From contig CALWMQ010000129.1 in NCBI GenBank assembly GCA_944382025.1, positions 1 to 9,487 of the forward strand: 9,487 nucleotides of DNA, written 5' to 3'. The position numbers and the translations under genes are program-made. This stretch comes from an uncultured Clostridia bacterium. GTDB taxonomy: Bacteria > Bacillota > Clostridia > Oscillospirales > Acutalibacteraceae. Position 1 is the stretch's first letter, and each line of letters starts with the position of its first letter. Of this stretch, positions 4,503-9,487 are shown in pieces. The notes below the pieces were generated by a model. That model was given only the letters and a program-made list of their open reading frames with translations. It searched no databases and was not told the DNA's origin.

Positions 4503-4719
4503 GCTGATAGGCGCACTGGGAACGGCAGGTTTTTTGATGCTCCTATGTGCGGCGGGGGCCAGCGATGGCGGAACCATGTCCTTTGATGAAGTGATGGTTC
4601 GGGCAGCGCTGGGGTTACTGCTGATAGTGTCCGCCGTCATTCTCGGGATACATAAAGAAAGCCGCCCCGGGTGCTGGAACACCACGGAGCGGCGGAGCGG
4701 GCGTCGAGCGCCCAGATAA
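4495..4719 (+). CDS. Small two-span membrane protein of unknown function
   Basis: A 74-aa protein with two predicted membrane segments, about residues 4-21 (LIGALGTAGFLMLLCAAGA) and 37-52 (AALGLLLIVSAVILGI), joined by a short polar loop. The tail is basic and Arg-rich (TTERRSGRRAPR). The ATG overlaps the end of the previous gene and has the strong site AGGAGGAA. The basic tail is encoded by DNA that also forms two stem-loops (4661-4713), so its sequence may be constrained by nucleic acid structure rather than by protein function. The role is unknown. Confidence 0.7.
   Translation: MNKLIGALGTAGFLMLLCAAGASDGGTMSFDEVMVRAALGLLLIVSAVILGIHKESRPGCWNTTERRSGRRAPR
4661..4713. other. Two stem-loops at a gene end
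   Basis: The first pairs GCCGC/GCGGC (4661-4665 with 4689-4693) and continues with CCG/CGG and GGTG/CACC, about 12 pairs around loop CTGGAA. The second pairs GGGCG/CGCCC (4699-4703 with 4709-4713). An AT-rich stretch with TTATTATACC (4731-4740) follows, then the next ribosome binding site. No T-tract is present. It resembles a structured intergenic RNA; a second structured segment follows the next gene. Confidence 0.55.
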
Positions 4720-4766
4720 ACCTTAGAAAATTATTATACCAGCCGATGGGGGGAGGTGTCAATAGG

Positions 4767-5057
4767 ATGGGAGGGTACAGGCAGTGGGAGCCGCCGTTGG
4801 ATACCCAGCCGGTAGGGATCTACGCCGGGCGGACGAAGTACGGATATTGGCTCAATATCAGCCATCCGGAGGTACGACCGGCCTTTGAGGAATATTGCCG
4901 GTGCCGGGGATACAGTACCCGATATCCACTGTCGGATATAGAGCGGAGGACATTTGAGGTCATGTTTTTGCGGGATCGTGGAGAGGACCGGATCATGCCG
5001 AACTGGATTCGCTACCAGCTGGCGGAAGCATTGAGCCGTATGAGGGACAAAAAATAA
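4767..5057 (+). CDS. Conserved-looking phage protein of unknown function
   Basis: A 96-aa protein that I do not recognise. The first half is aromatic and probably beta-rich (GIYAGRTKYGYWLNISHP), followed by EEYCRCRGYSTRYPLSD. The second half is helical and charged (DIERRTFEVMFLRDRGED, NWIRYQLAEALSRMRDKK). No membrane segment is seen. ATG 4767 was chosen over upstream in-frame codons because GGGAGGTG (4751-4758) precedes it at eight bases; the longer version would translate the stem-loops. It lies between two structured noncoding stretches, an unusual arrangement in this otherwise tightly packed operon. Confidence 0.75.
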   Translation: MGGYRQWEPPLDTQPVGIYAGRTKYGYWLNISHPEVRPAFEEYCRCRGYSTRYPLSDIERRTFEVMFLRDRGEDRIMPNWIRYQLAEALSRMRDKK

Positions 5058-5197
5058 GGATCACGGCAACTTGCGACAGCGCGTGATCCTCACATGAACC
5101 AAGGCGAGAGGGGTCGCCTTGACCGTGAGAATATTGTATCACGGCCAGGCGGCTTTGTCAATTCGGCTTGCGGCGAAAAAACCAGCCGCCGCAAGCC
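5057..5197. other. Cluster of stem-loops before the replication initiator gene
   Basis: Four perfect inverted repeats lie in 141 bases: AGGATCACG/CGTGATCCT (5057-5065, 5082-5090), CAAGGCGA/TCGCCTTG (5100-5107, 5114-5121), CCGTGA/TCACGG (5123-5128, 5139-5144) and GGCTTGCGGC/GCCGCAAGCC (5165-5174, 5188-5197). The third can extend to seven more pairs, GTCGCCT with AGGCGGC, at the expense of the second, so two exclusive folds exist. This could be a replication origin for the adjacent HUH protein or an RNA switch or attenuator. No gene is seen in 5058-5265. Confidence 0.6.
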
Positions 5198-5265
5198 TTG
5201 AGACCTTGTTCAAGGTATTAACTTACCGACAAGGGACCTCAAGAGAGAGAGGAGGCAAAACCACC

Positions 5266-6018
5266 ATGCCCTATATCCGGGAGATGGTGACCGCGGGAAG
5301 GACTATAGAAGTGTGCAAGCGGTTTTCCTCCCGCTACGGAAGGCGGGGAATACCCCGGGGAGCGAATATGGCACCTACGCCGGAGAAGCAGAAGAAGGTC
5401 AATGAGCGGGAAGCAGTTACCAAGCTGCGCCGGTTGATTAACCATAATTTTCAGAGCGGGGATATTCATCTTGTGCTGGGGTATTCCCGGGCCTATACGC
5501 GGACCCCAGCCCAGGCCAGAAAGGACCTGGAGGTATTCATGCGGAGGTTACGCTCCTATTTCCGCAAGCAAGGGAAACCGCTGAAATACATCACGGTGAC
5601 GGAGTACAAAAGCAGGAGGATCCACCATCATCTGGTAATCAGTTCCATGGATGCCAGGGATATCGCCGCCATGTGGGAGTATGGCCGACCACATATAACG
5701 CATCTGGACAGTACCGGGCAGTATGGGCAGCTGGCGGAATACCTGGTAAAGGAGACAGGGAAGACCTTCCAGGAACCGGGTACGGCCTATGGGAAGCGAT
5801 GGAACCAGAGCCGTACACTGGAAATCCCGGTTGTACGAAAGACGGTGATCAAGGCGGGATGGTGGCGGAAGGAACCAAAACCGGTTAAAGGATATTATAT
5901 TGAGCGGGACAGTGTTCGAGCGGGGACCCATGAACTGACCGGCTGTGAGTATCTATTTTACAGTATGCTCCGTCTTGACGCGGGGGTAAGGAGGAGAAAC
6001 CGTGCTGAGTACCTGTGA
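5266..6018 (+). CDS. HUH-family rolling-circle replication initiator-like protein
   Basis: A 250-aa protein of the REP_ORF2-G2P/rolling-circle Rep type. The conserved order is visible: a first motif around IHLVLGYSRAYTR (67-79), a helical segment 82-101, the metal-binding HUH motif RIHHHLVIS (118-126) and a single catalytic tyrosine motif AEYLVKET (157-164; Tyr159 and Lys162). Such enzymes nick one strand and remain bound to the 5' end to start rolling-circle synthesis. The N-terminal 60 residues are basic. The C-terminus (QSRTLEIP... to GYYIERDSV) resembles the tail of phage relatives. ATG 5266 has GAGGAGGC before it; a longer reading from 5119 would translate the stem-loops. It is the only replication gene visible and may serve the phage as gpA serves P2. 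Confidence 0.82.
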   Translation: MPYIREMVTAGRTIEVCKRFSSRYGRRGIPRGANMAPTPEKQKKVNEREAVTKLRRLINHNFQSGDIHLVLGYSRAYTRTPAQARKDLEVFMRRLRSYFRKQGKPLKYITVTEYKSRRIHHHLVISSMDARDIAAMWEYGRPHITHLDSTGQYGQLAEYLVKETGKTFQEPGTAYGKRWNQSRTLEIPVVRKTVIKAGWWRKEPKPVKGYYIERDSVRAGTHELTGCEYLFYSMLRLDAGVRRRNRAEYL

Positions 6019-6187
6019 TAAGTGCCATCGCAGGGATTACTGCGATAGCTGCGCATTGGCAGAGGACTGTTATTGGCTGAAGGTTGCGCCATGCACCGGA
6101 GGGAAACGGTTAGCGTGCGAATCCCACCAATGCCAATACTACGAGATCTGCCGTAAAACCAAGGCGTCTGATCGAAAATTAGACTAA
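6002..6187 (+). CDS. Small Cys-rich, probable zinc-binding protein
   Basis: A 61-aa protein with nine cysteines (5, 8, 14, 17, 23, 31, 39, 44, 50), four of them in two CxxC pairs (CDKC, CDSC), consistent with binding zinc or another metal. The family is not recognised. The GTG start at 6002 follows AAGGAGGAG with a five-base gap. It overlaps the end of the HUH gene by 17 bases, so it is translationally coupled to the initiator and could assist it, but no direct evidence for this exists in the sequence. Confidence 0.75.
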   Translation: MLSTCDKCHRRDYCDSCALAEDCYWLKVAPCTGGKRLACESHQCQYYEICRKTKASDRKLD

Positions 6188-6188
6188 A

Positions 6189-6230
6189 CCCCCGGAGTAG
6201 CTGCCCGGGGAGAGGATACCGGTATTCTCC
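6189..6230. other. Two small stem-loops between operon genes
   Basis: CCCCGG (6190-6195) pairs with CCGGGG (6205-6210). Next to it GAGGAT (6212-6217) pairs with GTATTCTC bases around 6224-6229 with one G-U pair. No T-tract follows, so it is probably not a terminator. It separates the replication genes from the PAPS-reductase-like cassette. Confidence 0.45.
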
Positions 6231-6254
6231 GATGAAGAATTGGAGGAAAAGAAA

Positions 6255-7376
6255 ATGCAAACCTATGAAGAACGAACCAAAGATAACCAGTACAAAATTG
6301 ATGTGTTTAGGCTAAAACAGCAGTTGCCATATGAAGCCAAGGTACAACACGCAAAAAATCGAGCGTGTGAGTTTTATGATCGCATGGAAGGACAAGCGTT
6401 TGTCAGCGTTGGAGGGCTGGACAGTATTACACTGTTGTTGTTTCTCAGATCAATCGGCATTGATGTTCCAGCGGTATCGGTTTCAGCCCTTGAAGATAAA
6501 AGCATCCAGAAAATCCATCAACAGCTAGGTGTAATCCGCCTGAAACCCGCCATGCGTGACGATGGGAAGCCGTGGAGAAAAGTGGACATTATCCGGGAGT
6601 TTGGATATCCGGTTCTATCTAAAGAGATAGCCGGAAAGATTGCTCTGCTCCAGCATCCTTCGGATAAAAACGCCACAGTCCGTCATGCCATTATTACCGG
6701 TGAAACAGGAGAATATGGCGGATATCGGAAGAATACCAGGATGAAGATGTCGCAAAAATGGCTGGAACTGTTTGGCGGTCCGGAAAATGAACGGGAGGGC
6801 ACAAGCTACCAGAGTGCTCCGTTTTTGGTGTCGGACAAGTGCTGCTACTATCTCAAAGAAAAGCCATGTGACGATTACGCAAAGGAGACCGGACGAAAGC
6901 CATATTTAGGGTTGATGGCTAGTGAAGGCGGTCGTCGTGAAAAGGCTCTTATGATTCACGGATGCAACTACTATGGCAAGACCACAACCAGGAGCGCGCC
7001 TTTTGCCATTTTTAACCGACAGGATCTTTTACAGTTGGCACTCGATCTTCATGTTCCTGTACCGGATGTTTACGGAGAGATTGTCAGAGATCCTGATGGA
7101 ACATTAAGGACTACAAAGGCCCAGAGAACAGGGTGCAGTATGTGCGGATTCGGAATTCAGCTTGAAAAGCGTCCTCACCGGTTTGACCAGTTGTACGAGC
7201 GGAACCCAAAGGAGTGGGATTTCTGGATGAACCGATGTGATACAGACGAACACGGAAACCCATGCGGATGGGGCCGAGTTCTGGATTATATCGGTGTGGA
7301 GTGGCGCCAGGAATGTGACGGACAAATGCACTGGGACGATATTCGCCAACCGGCGGAGAAAGGAGAAGATGGATGA
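6255..7376 (+). CDS. Phosphoadenosine phosphosulfate reductase-family protein (PP-loop)
   Basis: A 373-aa member of the PAPS reductase/DndC-like PP-loop family often found in phages. The nucleotide loop is SVGGLDS (51-57) in place of the usual SGGxDS. Other family landmarks are YPVLSKEIAGKI (118-129), SDKCCYYLKEKP (193-204), TGRKPYLGLMASEGGRR (212-228), RTGCSMCGFGIQLEKRP with a CxxC (291-307) and GRVLDYIGV (340-348). Family members activate sulfate or transfer sulfur; DndC acts in DNA phosphorothioation. No DndD/E-like partner is seen, so the substrate is unknown. ATG 6255 has TTGGAGG before it. The next gene overlaps by four bases (ATGA). The cassette seems more AT-rich than the HUH gene to its left, perhaps a separate acquisition. 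Confidence 0.85.
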   Translation: MQTYEERTKDNQYKIDVFRLKQQLPYEAKVQHAKNRACEFYDRMEGQAFVSVGGLDSITLLLFLRSIGIDVPAVSVSALEDKSIQKIHQQLGVIRLKPAMRDDGKPWRKVDIIREFGYPVLSKEIAGKIALLQHPSDKNATVRHAIITGETGEYGGYRKNTRMKMSQKWLELFGGPENEREGTSYQSAPFLVSDKCCYYLKEKPCDDYAKETGRKPYLGLMASEGGRREKALMIHGCNYYGKTTTRSAPFAIFNRQDLLQLALDLHVPVPDVYGEIVRDPDGTLRTTKAQRTGCSMCGFGIQLEKRPHRFDQLYERNPKEWDFWMNRCDTDEHGNPCGWGRVLDYIGVEWRQECDGQMHWDDIRQPAEKGEDG

Positions 7377-7600
7377 GCGAGTGGATAAGTGTCAATGACA
7401 GACTGCCGGAGACTGAGGAAATTGTATTAGTTACGGTAAGCGGATGCCCGCATAAAAATATAACTCTTGTATGCGCGTGTGAATTGGCCGAATTTAATGT
7501 TCACGAAGGCTGGATTTTGGAAATGTATCCGGAATGGGAAAATCCTATTGTCACCCACTGGATGCCATTGCCAGAGCCGCCAAAGGAGGATAAGCCATGA
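7373..7600 (+). CDS. DUF551-like protein
   Basis: A 75-aa protein resembling the DUF551 family, small proteins common in phages and prophages. The diagnostic start WISVNDRLPE (residues 4-13), central VLVTVSGC and the end THWMPLPEPP are all visible. The biochemical function is unknown. The ATG overlaps the stop of the PAPS-reductase-like gene (ATGA), and the gene's own stop overlaps the next ATG in the same way, so the three reading frames are translationally chained. Confidence 0.85.
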   Translation: MSEWISVNDRLPETEEIVLVTVSGCPHKNITLVCACELAEFNVHEGWILEMYPEWENPIVTHWMPLPEPPKEDKP

Positions 7601-7746
7601 TCACGATGTAGTTTGGAATATTGGCCCTAATGCTAGGGATTTCCGCCTCGGTCTCCGGAATAATCGGACTGTTGGCGGGATGCTGTATCAGGATAGGCAA
7701 AGGGAGGGAGAAAAAGCATGGAAAAAATCAAATGCAAGGTCTGTAA
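7597..7746 (+). pseudogene. Small membrane-protein gene interrupted by an in-frame TAG
   Basis: The ATG at 7597 overlaps the DUF551 stop (ATGA) and has a strong GGAGGAT site seven bases before it, yet codon 5 is TAG (7609-7611). Reading on in the same frame gives 44 more codons up to TAA at 7744-7746: a hydrophobic span (FGILALMLGISASVSGIIGLLAG), Cys-Cys and a basic tail (RIGKGREKKHGK), the layout of a small single-span membrane protein. Its 3' end contains the next gene's ribosome binding site and start, the usual operon packing. It may be a point-mutated pseudogene, restart at ATG 7630 to give 38 residues, or be read through if TAG is suppressed. The basic tail resembles that of the 31-aa membrane protein nearby. 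Confidence 0.6.
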
Positions 7747-7903
7747 AACATGGTTTATTCCCGATAAGGAGCAGCGGTATACTGTTAAAGAAAATGATGG
7801 TCTTTCAAGCCTGACAAAAGGCGTCAGAACGTTTGATGCTTTTGATTGCCCGGTTTGCGGGTGCCAGTGTTTGGCAGGCATCAGGCTGGACAGGAAGGAG
7901 TAA
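7718..7903 (+). CDS. Small zinc-ribbon-like protein
   Basis: A 61-aa protein with CKVC at residues 6-9 and CPVC at 44-47 followed by Cys49 and Cys51. This two-knuckle pattern predicts a single zinc ribbon with a long polar insert (residues 16-40). Function is not recognised; similar tiny zinc ribbons occur in many phage early operons. The ATG follows GGGAGGGAG at a proper distance and lies inside the 3' end of the interrupted membrane-protein gene. Confidence 0.75.
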   Translation: MEKIKCKVCKTWFIPDKEQRYTVKENDGLSSLTKGVRTFDAFDCPVCGCQCLAGIRLDRKE

Positions 7904-7911
7904 GGTGACCA

Positions 7912-8007
7912 ATGACAGCGGTAGCGATCACGGCGATTATTGTTTTCGGGGTAGTGGGAGGATTTGTGTCCCTGTTCTACATAGCGGCAAAATACGGGAA
8001 GAAATAA
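7912..8007 (+). CDS. 31-residue single-span membrane protein
   Basis: A 31-aa ORF, too short for most gene callers. It begins at ATG 7912 after AAGGAGTAAGGTG, eight bases past the stop of the zinc-ribbon gene. Nearly the whole protein is one hydrophobic segment (AIIVFGVVGGFVSLFYIAA), followed by KYGKK, which predicts an inserted helix with the basic tail in the cytoplasm. It could be an accessory or regulatory membrane peptide; its place before the late regulator is not diagnostic. Support comes from the ribosome binding site, tight spacing and composition, not from homology. Confidence 0.6.
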   Translation: MTAVAITAIIVFGVVGGFVSLFYIAAKYGKK

Positions 8008-8021
8008 AAGGGGGCGGGGCA

Positions 8022-8444
8022 GTGACCTACGGGGAGAAAATGGATATTCTGATGAAGTACCGGCGGACGGAGAAGCGGATTGGGCGTCTGATGGAGGAAA
8101 AGACGGCTTGGCTGGAGCGGGCGACATCGGTTAACCAGATATATAGGCAGGCGCCTGGTATGGGCAGCGGAGGTCCGGGGAAAATCCAGTCCGCCGTGGA
8201 GAAGATAGACGAGATTGAGCGGGAGATCACGGAGGAGATTGATAAGCTAGCGGACATGCGTCAGCTAGTCAGCCGTGGAATCCGTAAGGTTGGTGACGAC
8301 AAGCAGCAGGATATTCTGGGATATAGGTACCTTCTGGGGATGACATGGCCGCAGGTAGCGGAAAAGATGGAAATGGATGAGCGGTGGGTGCGCCGTCTTC
8401 ATGTACGGGCGGTAAACCAATTGACCCTTGAAAGCCCGGCCTGA
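8022..8444 (+). CDS. DUF1492/ArpU-like phage late transcription regulator
   Basis: A 140-aa protein of the DUF1492/ArpU-RinA type, with a sigma-70 region-4-like helix-turn-helix that activates phage late genes. Residues 5-32 form a charged coiled coil, QAPGMGSGGPGKIQSAVEKI (43-62) contains the glycine-rich hinge followed by KIQxAV typical of the family, 63-90 form a second coil (EIEREITEEIDKLADM), and 106-131 (GMTWPQVAEKMEMDERWVRR onward) form the HTH. It is the last gene before the terminator and the terminase genes, the usual place for this regulator. GTG 8022 is chosen because AAGGGGG lies before it; ATG 8040 is an alternative. Longer in-frame readings overlap the 31-aa ORF. Confidence 0.85.
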   Translation: MTYGEKMDILMKYRRTEKRIGRLMEEKTAWLERATSVNQIYRQAPGMGSGGPGKIQSAVEKIDEIEREITEEIDKLADMRQLVSRGIRKVGDDKQQDILGYRYLLGMTWPQVAEKMEMDERWVRRLHVRAVNQLTLESPA

Positions 8445-8457
8445 AAGGGGCTATACT
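8428..8457 (+). promoter_or_regulatory. Candidate late promoter
   Basis: TTGAAA (8428-8433), 18-bp spacer, TATACT (8452-8457), overlapping the end of the ArpU-like gene and pointing at the terminase genes. Transcription would start near 8464, directly before the 8467-8500 stem-loop. The ArpU-like regulator is the natural candidate to act here; this is inference. Confidence 0.45.
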
Positions 8458-8466
8458 GTAAGTAGG

Positions 8467-8506
8467 AAACAACGTCGGGAAAAGCGTCCCGGCGTTGTTT
8501 TATTAT
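8467..8506 (+). terminator. Rho-independent terminator between early and late genes
   Basis: AAACAACG (8467-8474) pairs with CGTTGTTT (8493-8500), and inside it GGGA (8477-8480) pairs with TCCC (8487-8490) across a 2-by-2 internal loop. The final T-run (TTTTATTAT) starts within the stem and continues past it. It would end the early transcript before the terminase genes, or attenuate transcription from the adjacent late promoter. Confidence 0.75.
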
Positions 8507-8562
8507 ACGTGGGGTTCAGGTTCGGGAAAAAGGAACGTATGGGAGAGGGGGAGGACGATCCT

Positions 8563-8934
8563 ATGACGGAGCGGCAGAAGCGGTTTGTAGATGAATTATT
8601 ATTATTAAAAATGCGCAACGCGACCCAGGCGGCCATCAACGCGGGATACAGCAAAAAGACGGCCTATTCCATCGCCAGCGAGAACCTGAAAAAACCTGAA
8701 ATTCAGGACTATCTGGCAAAGCGGAAAAAGGAGCTGGAGGAGGAACTGAGGCAGGCGCTTTTTTTCGACGCTCTGGAAGCCCGGGAGGTTATGGAGGAAA
8801 TCCTGAAAAAGCCGGAGGCGATGGATAAGGACAAACTGACGGCTGCCCGGGATTTTCTGGACCGTGCCGGGTTTGGGCCGGTTCAGCGCCAGGAGGTTAC
8901 CTTAAGCGAAAGCAAGTGGTTCAAGGATGGCTAA
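8563..8934 (+). CDS. terS: Terminase small subunit
   Basis: A 123-aa protein of the Terminase_2 family, the DNA-recognition part of the packaging motor that selects phage DNA for cutting and filling of capsids. The N-terminal HTH is clear: TERQKRFVDELL (2-13), NATQAAINAGYSKKTAYSIA (19-38), ENLKKPEIQDYLAKRKKE (40-57). Residues 58-80 are a helical oligomerisation region, and the C-terminus RAGFGPVQRQEV is typical. ATG 8563 has GGAGG at an eight-base gap; an upstream ATG at 8539 has a poorer site. It overlaps the large-subunit gene by eight bases. Confidence 0.9.
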   Translation: MTERQKRFVDELLLLKMRNATQAAINAGYSKKTAYSIASENLKKPEIQDYLAKRKKELEEELRQALFFDALEAREVMEEILKKPEAMDKDKLTAARDFLDRAGFGPVQRQEVTLSESKWFKDG

Positions 8935-9487
8935 GCGGCTGGCCCCGGAGGCGTTTAATCCCTGGGTATATGAGCATATAGACGATTATACCCATCCACT
9001 GGAGGTTTACTACGGGGGTGCGGGCAGCGGGAAAAGCTATGGGGCCATGCAGAAGATGCTGCTCAAGGCCATGAACGCCCGCCGCAAGGTGCTGGTGGTC
9101 AGGAAGGTAGGCGCCACCTTGCGGGACAGCGCGTTTCAGCTCACCCTGGACCTGCTGTCGGAAGCGGGGATACTGCGAGGGTGCGAGGTCAGCCGGTCGG
9201 ACATGCGGATTACCCTTCCGGGCGGGTCTCTGTTTCTGTTCAAGGGACTGGATGACCGGGAAAAGATCAAATCCATCACCGGCATCACCGACATGGTGCT
9301 GGAGGAGGCCACCGAGCTGTCGGAGGAGGATTTTACCCAGCTCCGCCTGCGTCTGCGGCCGCCGGATCCCCACCCGCAAATCTATATGATGTTCAACCCG
9401 GTATCCAAGGCCAATTGGGTATACGGGACTTTTTTTGCCGGGAAGCCCCCGGAGGGCACGCGGATTGTCCGCACCACCTACAGGGAC
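8927..9487 (+). CDS. terL: Terminase large subunit, PBSX-type (5' part)
   Basis: The first 187 codons of the packaging ATPase/nuclease; the gene runs off the right edge. The Walker A loop GGAGSGKS (30-37) binds ATP. DMVLEEATEL (122-131) is the Walker B strand with catalytic glutamate, and IYMMFNPVS (152-160) is the coupling motif. The C-terminal nuclease domain is outside the window. ATG 8927 lies within the end of the small-subunit gene and has only a weak AAGG site, so translation is probably coupled. The intact motor domain suggests packaging competence of the prophage. Confidence 0.93.
   Translation, partial: MAKRLAPEAFNPWVYEHIDDYTHPLEVYYGGAGSGKSYGAMQKMLLKAMNARRKVLVVRKVGATLRDSAFQLTLDLLSEAGILRGCEVSRSDMRITLPGGSLFLFKGLDDREKIKSITGITDMVLEEATELSEEDFTQLRLRLRPPDPHPQIYMMFNPVSKANWVYGTFFAGKPPEGTRIVRTTYRD

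Noticed and set aside
5119..5265. 49-codon N-terminal extension of the HUH protein
   Set aside because: It would be encoded by stem-loops, and no ribosome binding site is found, unlike ATG 5266.
7633..8127. Minus-strand ORF of 164 codons
   Set aside because: Pro/Ser-rich low-complexity translation opposite the packed early genes, with no supporting start signal.
8921..9379. Minus-strand ORF of 152 codons
   Set aside because: It is the antisense frame of the terminase large subunit in GC-rich sequence.

Overview
The window is the junction between a bacterial chromosome and the left arm of an integrated temperate tailed phage. The organism looks like a member of the Bacillota, most likely a gut-type Clostridia. 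The evidence is strong AGGAGG-type ribosome binding sites before nearly every gene, sigma-A-like promoters, a Gram-positive LexA box, CCA-encoded tRNA genes and phage families typical of that group (DUF1492/ArpU-like regulator, PBSX-type terminase). I cannot name a species.

Host part (about 1-735): a sigma-A promoter with an extended -10 (157-186) drives a tRNA cluster, Gly(TCC), Arg(TCT), His(GTG) and Gln(TTG), closed by a rho-independent terminator (696-734). The phage starts just beyond tRNA-Gln, which is the natural candidate for the attachment site. Two TACCCCAAT direct repeats (768-787) look like integrase arm-type binding sites.

Lysogeny module (793-3398, mainly minus strand): a tyrosine recombinase with all its catalytic residues, a membrane-anchored zinc-ribbon/TPR protein of unknown role (a possible lysogenic-conversion gene) and a short Xre-type repressor with no peptidase domain. 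Between the last two, on the plus strand, is a perfect LexA box (GAACATATGTTC) in the spacer of a strong TTGATT-17-TATAAT promoter. That promoter reads into a 54-codon ORF that runs head-on into the 3' end of the repressor gene. This suggests SOS induction through a LexA-controlled antirepressor and/or antisense transcription, because the repressor itself cannot self-cleave. It is the most interesting item here.

Switch and early region (3399-8444, plus strand): divergent promoters with three related 19-bp operators separate the repressor from a Cro-like gene. Then come a small orphan gene bracketed by 31-bp direct repeats, a winged-helix/excisionase-like protein, several small unknown proteins, structured intergenic RNA or DNA, an HUH rolling-circle-type initiator, a Cys-rich protein, a PAPS-reductase-family protein, a DUF551 protein, a small membrane-protein gene interrupted by an in-frame TAG, a second zinc-ribbon protein, a 31-aa membrane protein and a DUF1492/ArpU-like late regulator. 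No helicase, helicase loader, SSB or recombinase is visible. Replication may therefore be P2-like, started by the HUH protein.

Late region (8428-9487): a possible late promoter, a strong stem-loop terminator, then terminase small and large subunits; the large subunit runs off the right edge. None of the 18 intact CDS whose stop codon lies in the window ends in TAG.
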